This document shows, one piece after another, positions 48,066-58,882 of a stretch of 64,000 nucleotides of DNA (the stretch's first letter is position 1; each line of letters begins with the position of its first letter). Under the pieces are notes generated by a model, which saw nothing but the letters and a program-made list of their open reading frames with translations, did no database searches and was not told the origin of the DNA. Source of the stretch: Brachynemurus nebulosus (lineage: Eukaryota; Arthropoda; Insecta; Neuroptera; Myrmeleontidae); assembly GCA_035578155.1 (NCBI GenBank), contig JAPWDM010000005.1:27133608-27197607 (forward strand), written 5' to 3'. The translations under genes and the position numbers were made by a program.

Positions 48066-48684
48066 CTCTAATTAATTCCATATTATCACCAATCTGGAAA
48101 CTGACCGTCACTCCCGGATTCACATGGAAATGTACCACATGTTCCGGTGGAGGTTGTGGCGGACTAGACGATGTACTGGGTGTGGCCGCCGTACCGTTCA
48201 CCACCGAATAACCGCCGCCGGTGGCGCCACTACTATTTGCACCCGCGCCGCCCGTACCCGCACGCCCGGACGGGCCCCCGGTAGGAGCGCCGCTCGCGGC
48301 CGGTGCAGCTGCAATACCAACCGGTGGTGGCCGTTGTTGTGGATGATGATCGAAACCGGAACCGAAATGGAATGTTGCGGCACCGGTCGGTGGCAACACA
48401 ACCGTGGGATCCGGATATGACCAATGGTGATGAAAATGATGGAAATGTTGCATTGGCGTATGATGTAAATGATGATGGTGATGTCGTGCAGTTTTCGGAT
48501 GCGATTGGATTCGCGTTGTGGTGCCACTGATGGAACTTGATGTACCGGCGACCATTTGTTGTTGGCCACGATCGTTGGCACCGATCAGTGGCATTTGTGT
48601 GGTTTGGACAACGGTCGATGCGGTGGAACTGCTCGCGGGCAGTAATGGACCACCGTTTGGTGTTTCGTCTTGCACTTTGACCAT
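48066..48684 (-). CDS. First coding exon of an FNDC3-like (fibronectin type III domain) protein, partial
   Basis: The exon encodes 206 residues plus one base. The ATG at 48684 sits in CAAAAACATGG. An in-frame TAA lies 24 bases upstream, fixing this as the first possible start in frame. Residues 1-60 are Ser/Thr/Gln-rich, 68-87 His-rich (RHHHHHLHH...HHFHHHW), 90-180 Pro/Gly/Ala/Ser-rich low complexity. The conserved end is 183-206: VVHFHVNPGVTVSF, IGDNMELIRG. V.VNPG...(S/T)(F/I)......I.GP is the pattern near the N-terminus of animal FNDC3 proteins. Those are membrane-tethered proteins that carry many fibronectin type III repeats after this segment. The exon stops exactly at a GTAAGT donor. Its GC content is far above its surroundings. 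No FN3 repeat is in the window, so the family call rests on this short block. The symbol is left blank. Confidence 0.65.
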
Positions 48685-49724
48685 GTTTTTGTTTTTGTGG
48701 TTGTATTACAGTCAATTTATAAAGTATTCGTTCACTTAAGTCACTTAACTAAACTTATCTATTTGTTTAAGTAGGTTATGATTTTTTTTTTAAATTAATT
48801 TTTTAAACACTATTTTTAAAAATACATTTCGACGAAAGAGTTCGTGTCAGATCGTTCTAGTATGTTCGTAAATTGCACTGTTATCCTGATTATATTATTT
48901 ACTGTGACATTATTTCACGGCTTCGATGTTCATCTGAAAACAAAACGGCTTATTACATTACTAATAATTGTAATTAACATACTTATACACACATATGTAT
49001 ATACATGCAGTAAATATATTATCAATACCGAGAAATCGTAAAGATACTGGTAATTGCAATGTGCAAACAATTTTTTTTTTATTTTACATCAATGAATTTT
49101 ATAAATTTATAACATTTTTAATCTTTTTATAACATCAATTCATTATTTTTTACTCTTTGTTTACAAGTGGAGACATCTGTACAGTTTTTTAATGAATTAA
49201 ACTTACAAAAATCAGGGGAACCCCCGCATATACAATAACGTCATTATTGTGTGTATTGAATTATAAAAAAAAAGTTATCCCAGATTACATAATTGGTATT
49301 TAACTTGATACGATAACATTTAAATGCAATATTTAAATTATTGATAAAAAAAAATATGTAAATCGACACTAACGTCAATGTTGAGATTATCAGTTACACA
49401 GTTTTGTAGTTGCGGTTTCATTTACAAATACAAATCCCACAGTGATTGTGTCCCATCAATATAATAATTTTTAATTCAAAAATCGTTACATTCGCTATCT
49501 GAAACTATTATTTGAAATTAGTATATGTATAACAAACAATAGAGATGTCTCTAATTGGCAATATATTATTATTTATTACATAGCAAATATTTTATTTTAA
49601 TTACTGTTAGTAATATTTAATGTAAGTTATCGCTAATTTTATTTAAATTAAAGAAATTATACAGGATGAATAATTTAAGAGTTAACAATAGCGTTAGTAT
49701 AACCTGTTAAATCTGTTAAGAATA
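48685..49724. other. 5' leader and upstream DNA of the FNDC3-like exon
   Basis: On the minus strand this precedes the ATG. A TTTATAAATT word lies about 40 bases upstream, but I cannot tell a promoter from AT-rich background or exclude a 5' UTR intron. There are no other genes or elements. Confidence 0.4.
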
Positions 49725-50261
49725 CAGTTGAACCTTTTTTATGCGGTGAATAGGGACCGCATAAAAAATCGCACCAATAAAATATTCAAAAACTTTCTCC
49801 AAATTGTAAAAAAATAAATTAAAAAAAACTTTTATGCGATGGATCGGAACCGCATAAAAAGTTTTATAGAAAATACATAACTCAAAGCACTCAAAACCTC
49901 ACGATTTATTTAGAAGTTGCTTTTCTAAACAAGATAAAGTATTGATTTACACATGATAACATTTTATTTAATTTTTTATAATATTATAAAAATTACGATA
50001 AATATATCTATGTATAAAAAAATGTAATGATGTAATAACTTATATTCTTATGAAATATACTGATTAAATGCTTAAAACTTTATATTATAATAATAATCAA
50101 ATGATCGATTAATTTTCATTCAATTATGCCCACCACTACTTAAAAGTAATCAATAAGTGATTTTATGAGAGTAAATTATTATAACTAATGTTTAAATTTC
50201 TAACTTTCTCTTGCCTTTTAGTTACATTATGTGTTTTAGTCGGATAAAAAAGGTTCAGCTG
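49725..50261. mobile_element. TA-flanked MITE, ATGCGG family, copy C
   Basis: Ends CAGTTGAACCTTTTTTATGC and (complement) CAGCTGAACCTTTTTT, with TA on both sides (49723-49724, 50262-50263). An ATGCGATGGATCGGAACCGC word lies inside. This is the copy whose end most resembles pogo/Tigger ends. Confidence 0.88.
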
Positions 50262-50582
50262 TACTAAATATTATCCGTGTTATTCTTCGAAATAGAAGTT
50301 CGTGTTCAACGTGTTAATCTGTTATTTCAAATTTTTGTTATTTTCTGCCTAGATTAAACTTGTTAATGGTCCTTTCATAATTATAGACTTTTACACTCTC
50401 TAAACATGTTTAACAAAGTATTCCTAAATGTCATTCATCTACAGTAAGATTAACGCACAGTCAAAAACGTAAATAATATTCAATGGATTAATAAATATGC
50501 GTCAAATTATTGAATTTGCAGATATTCTGAATGCTAATCTTTTAAATTTATTTGGTTTAGAAAAAAATATTAAAACCATTAA

Positions 50583-50896
50583 TAGAGTCCCTATAATAAA
50601 TAGAGTCGTGACATGTGTGCTGAACGCTGATTGGTTCCGGCATTTTCTGTCCAAAGTTTGCGTAAAATACATATTGCGAAATAAATTAAATATTAACAAA
50701 AATCATTTAATTTAACCTAGAAAGGATAATTAAATTAAAAATTTTAATTGTTCATTAATTCATAACTTATTAACAATAATTATGTACTAAAAAATATTAA
50801 CTCAAACATGTGATAATTATAATTTTGAAGCTTCCCGCTCTGTTTTGGACAGAAAATGGCTGACATGTCACGACTCTATTCATTATAGGGACTCTA
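50583..50896. mobile_element. hAT-type MITE with TAGAGTCCCTATAAT ends
   Basis: Long inverted ends TAGAGTCCCTATAATAAATA, then GAGTCGTGACATGT, in both arms with one change. A second inner pair is GGCATTTTCTGTCC / GGACAGAAAATGGC. The flanks are a perfect 8-bp duplication ACCATTAA (50575-50582, 50897-50904). It is 314 bp. The conservation of both arms suggests recent insertion. Confidence 0.92.
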
Positions 50897-50904
50897 ACCA
50901 TTAA

Positions 50905-51388
50905 AAGTTAGGTGCGACATCTATATTTTAAAAGATAAATTAGCTGATAAAACTGTTGTTCATTTCTTGAATAAAATAGTCAAAAATTATTCTGACTAAA
51001 CCTAACCCATATGGATACCTATATGTGCTGACCGTAAAATTGATAAATTGCTCTGACAAGAGCAATCAACTGCCATCACCCGTAACTATCTGAACAATTT
51101 TTTGATTGAGTTTGTAGTTTGGCCGTAATAATAATAATAACGGAAACTCTGTAACAAATTGTCCATCCTGTATATACCTATAGCTGTAAAATGATGCGTA
51201 CTGTACAGTGATTCATCAGTCTAACAATCAGCCATATTATGGATAATACAATAATTGAAAAGATTTTTCATATTCAATTAGTGAAATGAGTGAATCATGT
51301 TAAATAGAAGACCGACCTCTCACGATCCAAAAGATCCATAATGTCAAATAAAATTATTAAATTAGGTTACAAAAATGCAGACTGAATG
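50905..51388. other. Non-coding stretch
   Basis: AT-rich. I see no gene or defined element. Confidence 0.5.
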
Positions 51389-51396
51389 GTACAGAC

Positions 51397-52261
51397 TAGG
51401 GATGTTATGGATATGAAATTTCGGATACGGAAACGGATACGGATATTTAACAGTATATTGTGCAATAAGTGCGGGAAATTGTCGATTGCTCACGAAAGCG
51501 AAGTTGAGTGCACGAACGTAGTGAGTGTGCTCATTCGCTTGAGTGGGCAATCGACAATCCCGCACGAGTTGCACATACTATTTTTTAATACGAATTTCAC
51601 ATACTTTTTTCTATTATTATTACTATTTTTATTACTTTTTAAAATAATATTTTTGAGTGTTCGTCTTTTTTTCTGAATTAAATATTGTTTAAATTACTTT
51701 GTTGGTGGTTTCTATAGAAATAATTATGAAATATTTATTAAATGAAAAATCAAGAGGCGGCTTTGCGTGTTTTATTGGCAATTTCCGTGCGGAAAGTTTA
51801 CTTTCCGCACGCGAAAAAGTATCTGAGGAAGAGTACAGTGAGCAAACAGCTATTTTGCGTACAGAAATGTGTGCACCAAGTTAGTACTTCTCCCGCAAGA
51901 GTAATAAAAAAAATTTTTTTTTCGGTTTCGGTTACGGATATGTAAAAATATCGGATAATGATTCGGATACGGTTACGGTTACGGATAATTGGTTTCAGAG
52001 AACATATTTTTTAGAAAAAAAGGGGAAAACTTTAACCCAAAAAGTGAACGTCAAAAACGAATCAACGGAAATCTATCAAGAGAAATATATGCAGCAAAAA
52101 CTTGCTTCGATTTAAACTCAGTTTTCCAACGGCATTTGTCTGTTATTATTCGAAACAAATCCGAAACTTTTATTTTCGGATACGGTTTCGGTTTCGGATA
52201 TATAATCATTTCGGATATCCGATAGTTTTGGTTACGGTTACGGATATCCATAACATCCCTA
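51397..52261. mobile_element. hAT element with CGGATACGGTTACGG subterminal hexamer arrays
   Basis: Ends TAGGGATGTTATGGATAT and its exact inverse, flanked by a perfect 8-bp duplication GTACAGAC (51389-51396, 52262-52269). Arrays built from CGGATA, CGGTTA and CGGAAA hexamers sit near the left end, at 51920-51990 and at 52175-52250. Inside is a 30-bp inverted pair (51461-51493 and 51543-51573, core GTCGATTGC) and a perfect hairpin CGTGCGGAAAG/CTTTCCGCACG at 51786-51811. No transposase is recognisable. Confidence 0.93.
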
Positions 52262-52269
52262 GTACAGAC

Positions 52270-53324
52270 CTACTTTTATTAATCCGAAAAAACACGATTT
52301 AACTGTACTCAATATAATATGATTACGCCAAAAGCGAAGAAACCCACATTCATTTCAAGGCGGGTTTAATTTCCAAAAATAAAATGCTAATATAGTAATT
52401 TTCTAGTTCAGTTATTTTCATAACATTTGAACACTCAAACCATCACTTATCCCCACCACTACGCTTCTCCCACCTACTTCACATATTATACAGAAACAAA
52501 AAAAGAAAACAAACTAGAAATAAAATCACATAAAAGTGACTTTGTGTATTTTACAGGGCAATGAAAAAAAGTTGCCATAAAAGAAATTTGTATGGCACGG
52601 ACACGTAAGGCGTAAGCCCATAAAACAACAAAGTGTATATGGACGTAATAATTTCTGATACAACAAAAAACGTATGCTTTCACTGTGACAGTATTGTTTT
52701 CCAATATGCAGACCCGTCTCACCCCTTTCACTTTTCGATTCCTATCAACTTATTTTTATTTTTATTTTCTTTATCAGTGTCTTCTAAATTATATTTTTTA
52801 TACGTGGCAAATGGATTGCTCTAATCAGTGGAGTTCATTAGAGGTTATTCGAGTTGATATAGACAATATCAAGTATGGCGGCGGTGGGATTACTGTCGAT
52901 TTTAGGGGCGGGGGTATGTTAAAACATCTTGTGTTCTTTGTGAAAACAAAACAATACTCTTTCAAAAAGTAAAATTTATGGTGGAAAACGCGAAGGTTAA
53001 CGAAATACCGGAAACATAAACCAAAAGATGAAGAACCGAGGACAGGCGAAGATTAATAAACTATGATCTCTTGAGGTATGGTCCGTTTCACTTAAATTTA
53101 ACCATGCTTCATCACTTTGAATTTAAATAATTTCCGTTTTCTTGGCTTTATCTCTTTCATTATTGCATTTACGTAAATTTTAAATTTGCAATTTGCTTTT
53201 AGCAAAGAACAGAAGATTGATTTGTTTTGAATATAAGAATTATTTAATTTTTTAACGATAACTCATGATCAATTGTATTTGAAATGAGGAATATAAATAT
53301 GCTAGCTCCTAAGTTAATTAAAAT
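52270..53324. other. Non-coding stretch
   Basis: I see no supported gene. The small GC-richer patch at 52870-52920 has no recognisable product. Confidence 0.5.
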
Positions 53325-53960
53325 TTTTCAGTGTCTTAAACACCGTAAATAAAATAACAAAATGATGATTTTTGAGGCGAATTACAGGTTTCCGAACTCG
53401 TTCTTTTCATTTTTACCAAAATTAAGCGAGTAGGACCACTAGAAAAACGACTTCTGTTGAATCAATCATACTTATAAAAGCAATTTGGTTATTTTAACAG
53501 CAAAAATAACCAATTCGTACCCAAATTACCCTAATTCAACCAACCGCCCCAATTCAAATTACTTCCGTAAAGCTTGGTTTGAGGGAAAATAATTTTTTTT
53601 AATTTGATGACGTCACCAAGTTTACTAAAATTTTTAAATGTCTTAGAAATCGTAAATAAAATGACAGAATGATAAAATAGGAAGCAAATTATAGGTTCTC
53701 GAAGCCATTCTTTTCATTTTTACCAAAATTAAACATGTAGGACCACTAGAAAAAGATTTCTATCGTATCAGTCATATTTTTAAAAGGAATTTCATGATTT
53801 TGATAACAAAAATGGAAAATTTAAAAAAAAAGAATTTCTAAAGTAGACGATAGCGAGTTTACCGACTTTGCTAACAACGAGGGCAGTGTTTAACGGTTTT
53901 TGTTAATAGTAGAAACAGAATAGTGCTAGCCATACTATCTAAGGCAGTAAATTTTGTACA
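53325..53960. repeat. Tandem repeat of about 300 bp with TGACGTCA-type site
   Basis: The block 53329-53450 (CTTAAACACCGTAAATAAAA, then TTCTTTTCATTTTTACCAAA, GTAGGACCACTAGAAAAA) is repeated at about 53637-53755 with modest divergence. TTTGATGACGTCACCAAGTT lies between them. The tail (GAGTTTACCGACTTTGC...GTGCTAGCC) matches 45270-45350. No coding potential. The family recurs in pieces at 1200, 4600-4750, 13400, 42545 and 44935. Confidence 0.8.
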
Positions 53961-54037
53961 CTTTCGTACACTTTACAAAAGCACAGCCGACGAGAATACT
54001 ACCGAACTTTGCCGAACAGAACCGTAAGGCTTATGAA

Positions 54038-54446
54038 TCGGGCTGCCAATTTGGGCGGTTTTCTGCAAACTAAGACGGTTTAGAAATAAAATTTGCGGTG
54101 AATAATTCTAATTTGCGATTTTCCGCTTTTTGGGAAAATCGAGTAAAATTTGAGTGTTGATACGAGTATAGTGTGAAAACATCATAATTAATAAGTTTTC
54201 TCGTTTTTTTTTTTTTACTCGTCAAGGATATTTTTTGGAACAGATAATTTTTTTAATCGTTTTTTTCTTTTTTTTTTTTTTGCTCGTCGACAGTATTTTT
54301 TGCATTTTTCGGGAAATAGAATTGACAAATTAACCCAGTTATTAAAAACTGCGCGGTCTTTTGCGGTGCACTTTGAGTGTAAGCGGTTTTGGGCGATTTT
54401 TGGAGCCTCTGTCAGCGGGTGTGTTAAAAATAACCTGGCAGCTCTA
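54038..54446. mobile_element. hAT-type MITE with short GGGCTGCCA ends
   Basis: Ends TCGGGCTGCCAAT and (complement) TAGAGCTGCCAGG. Flanks CTTATGAA (54030-54037 and 54447-54454), a perfect 8-bp duplication. Repeated GCGGTTTT/GCGGT words sit inside both ends. Confidence 0.82.
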
Positions 54447-54512
54447 CTTATGAATTAATCTAGCTACGGATGATAGCACAAAGAAGCTCGAGACACCACA
54501 AATATCAATATA

Positions 54513-54895
54513 CAATCGACTCTCGTTAATTCGAAACTCGGGGGAGTCTTAAAATATTACGAATTACAGAGAGGTTCGAATAATCGCAGGTAACAATTTT
54601 AATTTTTCAAGCATTTGCGATGAATGAACTTGAACTTGTCTCAAAATGTACTTACAATCTTTTTGTCTCTTTCTCTCTGCAACTTTGAATTGTCGAGTGT
54701 TTGACGCCGATGAGTTCGAATTAACGCGTCGTTTTGTTACGTAGCAATGATTTTTTCGTTCGAATTACCAAGTGTATAAAAATTTATTGTTTTAGTTTGA
54801 AATATTATAAAGAGATTTTGTAGGGGAAATCGTAATACCTTTGAATTATAGAGAGTTTCGAATTATCGCAGGTTTGAATTAACGAGAGTCGACTG
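54513..54895. mobile_element. TA-flanked MITE, GTCGACTCTCGTTAATTCG family, copy 2
   Basis: Ends CAATCGACTCTCGTTAATTC and (complement) CAGTCGACTCTCGTTAATTC, flanked by TA (54511-54512, 54896-54897). It is nearly collinear with the copy at 13607-13961 but in reverse orientation. Pogo/Tigger-like start CAGTCGA. Confidence 0.92.
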
Positions 54896-54897
54896 TA

Positions 54898-55844
54898 TTA
54901 TATTCCTATAATTATTGCATATGTACGTATATAAATCAGATTGGCGGTATAATTAAAGGATATTATAATTATGTTAAAGAAACACAAATATGTACCGTCT
55001 CTAACCTTATAACGGTGCCAGCCGTGCCAGCCATTGGACTAAACGACTAGTGTAAACGGATAACATAATATTATGTGTGTTTATCAATTTCATTTAATTA
55101 TAATATTAGATGACACCATGAGTCAGTAATTTATAAAACCGATTGCATTTTTTCACCATGACATAACGCAAAATACTGTATACAATAATTATTATCATAT
55201 GCTACGATGACAAAAGACTGAACATAGTCACAAAGATCACATTAAATTAGCATACGAAAACAAAAGAATCAAAAACTACACTCTAAAAATTATTAAGTGT
55301 TGCAAATTTCACTGTGAACAAATTTGCCTGATAGGAGAAAGGTATTTGAGGCTTGTAAAAGCTGAAAATATATCAAATCAGAAAAATTAAATGAAACTAA
55401 GTACAGCATCTATCTTTAATGAGGTGTGTGGGCCTGTTTGTATGTACCGTTATTGTTATTGTCCAAAGATCCACGGTTATAAAGGATAAAAACAAATTAA
55501 TTGCTTTACGTGCCAATTCGAAAAACTGCAGTCTTTGGTCTGCAGTCCAAAAATGTTCTTCATACATTCAATTTTGACATTTCTATCACCAGATATTTCA
55601 AGTAGCATGTCAAATTGCTGTTAAAATCGAGAATGAATTCTAACTTCCATGCTCTCATTTAATATTGCTAAACAACATAAGTATTAAAACCTAATAATTG
55701 TCGAACTTTTCCGCCATTACACAAATATGGGCGTGTACCCCCTTTACCAGACAGACGCGTACCACACTTTAAGAAACACTGGTCTAATACAAAACCAATG
55801 ACAAGAACCTGTCCTTATTTTGTAAATTAGTACCTTCAAAGACA
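54898..55844. other. Non-coding stretch
   Basis: AT-rich. I see no gene. CCCCCTTTACCAG...AAGAAACACTGG at 55738-55783 looks like a worn hAT right end without a visible partner. Confidence 0.45.
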
Positions 55845-55852
55845 GTTAAATG

Positions 55853-56999
55853 TAGGGTTGCCAACTTTTTTTGAGAAAAATAAAGTATGTAATCTTTTGA
55901 ATAAGAAAAAGTAAAGTATTTGTTAGAAAAAAAAGTATTTTTTGTGTTTTTAGCACATGCTAACAATTTTTGTTATCTATAAACGTTTCAAAGACAGCTT
56001 TACAATCTAAGTTTATATTTAAATAAATAAATAATTCATTTTCTATTAAATTTATGAAGGATCTATTTCTCTCTGCTCGCCACTTCACACTCATCTCCGA
56101 AAAAACACTCAGTGAAAGCTAGGATTGTGGGAACAGAGAGCAAATAAGAAATTTTTTTTATATTTGGTAAGTTATCACAGGCATTTTTAAGTATATATAG
56201 CCGTTTTTCAACAGTATTTTTCTTTGCAAATTCTTTGTTATAATTAGTAGATTTTTTCTGGATTTCTTTAAGTACCTGTTATTGATTCAGAATATAGGTA
56301 AATCATCCATCTTAATACAGTAGAGCACCAGTTTTGTCAGGAAAAAGTAGTCTCCATAAGAGTGCTTGACAAAAGTGATGCTTTTTGACCAGGGGCGATT
56401 CACAAATATCATAAGATTATGTTTTGAATTAAAATTATGTTTTTTTAAAATATTAATAAAAGAAAAAAAGAAGTGAAGAATTAAAAATTATTTATCTCAG
56501 AAAATATTTTTTCATTTCACGTTTTATTAATCTGCTTTGAAATAATTTTGTTTACATTTTACGTATGATAAAAACCGCCAGAGAACAGAATACATATAGA
56601 TAACATTTCTATGTTATGTTTACAATAATTAAAATCAATATTCCGACGCTTTGAGGTCTGTTGTTGTTTGTCACTACTATTAGCGGTATATTTATTTGTT
56701 TCTTTTGATAAAATCATTTCATGCGTCATGGTCTATTGCTCATGGATTTAATATTTATGTACTTGACATTTTTGATGCAACTTTCCAAAAGTGATGTTGA
56801 CCAATATGATGCTCTCAAAAAATTTCCAAAACTGATGTTTCTATTATCGGTGCTATACTGTATTTAACAAATCGTTTGGAAATTACGTACTGGAACGTTT
56901 TGTTTAGTGTAATCACTTTAGCATACTTTATTTTTATGTAAAAGTATAAAGTATGTTTGTAAAAAATAAAGTAAGATACTTTATTGTAAAGTATGGTTA
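55853..56999. mobile_element. hAT-type element with TAGGGTTGCCAAC left end
   Basis: Flanked by a perfect 8-bp duplication GTTAAATG (55845-55852 and 57000-57007). The left end is TAGGGTTGCCAACTTTTTTT; the right end is worn (complement TAACCATACTTTACAATAAA). AAAGTATGTAATC/AATAAAGTAAGATAC-type words are repeated near both ends. It contains a second element at 56318-56860. Confidence 0.75.
56318..56860. mobile_element. TA-flanked MITE with CAGTAGAGCACC ends
   Basis: Ends CAGTAGAGCACCAGTTTTGT and (complement) CAGTATAGCACCGATAATAG, flanked by TA (56316-56317, 56861-56862). It is nested in the hAT-type copy at 55853-56999. Confidence 0.8.
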
Positions 57000-57047
57000 G
57001 TTAAATGGTAGAATAGAATAACGGTTTTTAATATAGTGTAAATTTAA

Positions 57048-58179
57048 AGTGCCCTGTAAACGATCAAAGTGTTTGTTAAATTTTACGTGTTTGTCAAATT
57101 ATTTGATAGTATACAGCTTTGTTTGACGCGTTTGTCAAGCAATCTACGTGTTTGATGAAAATCTTGATTGATCAACTTGTTTGACGTGTTCGACCAACAA
57201 GTTTAAAGGTGAGCGGCAGTGTTTGTTGTGTTTGTCAAACAAGCTCTATTATATCATATCCAACATCTAAGCCTTTAGCTTTAAATTGCCCCGAAATGAA
57301 TACCAAATTTGACAAAATGTTTGTGAATCTCTGTACGAGCAACCTTTTTTCCGTAATTTTCATTATTTATTCTATGTTTGGCTAAGTTTTATCTGATAAA
57401 ATTATTTTATGGGTACCACTAGTGTGACAAGCTACGAGCAAATTTGTCAAATTTGTTTGAGCTTTGATTTGATCGTTTAAGCCAGGGGTCGGCCACCTGC
57501 GGCCCTCTGCAAGCTTTCATGCGGCCCGCCAAGCAATATAACTTTTCGAACAATTTGCTCTGCCTATGCAGAGTTGAGCATACTTTAGGTATACTTTTTC
57601 CGATGTTTTATAACAGGTAAATAAAACTGTATTTTATAACAGGTAAATAAAATTATTTTTCAAAAACTCTTTTAATGTGATTATTTTCTCCTTTTTCCAA
57701 CGATATAAGAAAATGTGGCAAAAACTTGAGGAAATTGGGGCAAAAAACTCTCTTTTTCCACAAAAATTGTTTAGGCAAAAATCCATTCCGGGCATCGGAC
57801 GTGTCTGACTTTTTGTACTTCTAACATTTTTACCAAATTTCGTAAAAACGGAATTTTTCGTTCGGGAGTTATATAAATTTTAGTGAATGTCATTTTTGGT
57901 TTCCAGAGGCTTGAAAATAAATTATTTCTATCATAGTTCCGGGCTCAAGCAGCATCAAGACACTGACTCTAATAGCTAAAGTTTCGATTCGAAAATTCGT
58001 TGAAAAAAACCTACTTAAGCCACATACTACACTGAAAAATATTTGAGTGTGTGGACCGCTAAAAATTATTTTTTTTAAAAGCGGTCCGCCATCCAAAAAA
58101 GGTTGCCGACCCCTGGTTTAAGCTATTGTTTGATGAAAACGTGAAGTTTGACAAACAAATTTGATCATTTACGGAGTGC
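57048..58179. mobile_element. TTAA-flanked MITE hosting a nested hAT element
   Basis: Left end AGTGCCCTGTAAACGATCAA, right end (complement) GCACTCCGTAAATGATCAAA, with TTAA at 57044-57047 and 58180-58183. The interior repeats GTGTTTGTCAAA and GTTTGACGTGTT words at least eight times. Without the nested hAT copy it would be about 490 bp. The TTAA target suggests a piggyBac-type source. Confidence 0.8.
57483..58115. mobile_element. hAT-type element with CAGGGGTCGGC ends
   Basis: Ends CAGGGGTCGGCCACCTGCGG and (complement) CAGGGGTCGGCAACCTTTTT, a classic hAT end. Flanks GTTTAAGC (57475-57482, 58116-58123), a perfect 8-bp duplication. Inside, GCGGCCCGCC (57524) and its rough inverse AGCGGTCCGCC lie near the ends, and 57780-58010 carries the dispersed family seen at 53-160. 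The repeat family may thus have been spread as cargo, or the element may have inserted next to it. Confidence 0.92.
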
Positions 58180-58183
58180 TTAA

Positions 58184-58874
58184 GCCGCTTTTAAGCCGTT
58201 CGTTTTCTTACCCACTTCACTATTTTGCCCGCCTTTTGCGCCTACCTGTGTTATATTGTGACAAGAGGTTAAAATTAAGTTCAAAGAAATTCGTCCGGTT
58301 ATATTATCAAAGTGGTATTTTTATTTTCGATTGGCAAATAACTGCGCATGTTACCATCACCGACACTATTATCCTGGTCAACACAAACATCGGTAGGAGT
58401 CTGTATCCCAAAAAAATTTCATCTAAAATATGCCAGCCAATGGATGTTATTGAATCGCATGCATACAGTTGTGGGCTCGTGTCCCAATTTTATATTCACC
58501 TGGTTTTTTATGGATGTTAACGCCCACACGGTCGTTGCAGGGACGTGTAGGCGGGTGATACGGGGGCGTCGGTACAGTTGTTACAGTTTCATATTCCAAA
58601 CGCGTAAGTTACGAGCGTCGTACGTAATACACGTATACATACATATATATATACGACCAGCGACCAGTCGTTATAATATGTACTTACATTAGTTTCAGAA
58701 GTAATAACTTATCTTTTTTTTTTGAAGTTTATTTTTAATATTACGTAAACTGTGAAAGGACGTAAGAGGATGTACGTTCATCTAATAGACATTAAGTATG
58801 ACAGGCAAAATACTAATACCCTACTGCTCGCTGTATTGAAAATCGATATACCGGGTGACACTTCTGAGAGTTGT
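58184..58874. other. Non-coding stretch
   Basis: Moderate GC near 58490-58620. Open frames of 114-119 codons at 58161 and 58348 overlap in different frames and show no domain I recognise, so I do not call a gene. Confidence 0.45.
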
Positions 58875-58882
58875 CTTACCAC

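Noticed and set aside
48233..48715. 160-codon open frame on the minus strand overlapping the FNDC3-like exon, plus overlapping frames on both strands (48124-48739)
   Set aside because: They are shadows of one GC-rich low-complexity exon. Only the frame starting at 48684 has the conserved VNPG block ending exactly at a splice donor.
55738..55783. Worn hAT right end (CCCCTTTACCAG...AAACACTGG)
   Set aside because: No partner end or 8-bp duplication found, so no element called.
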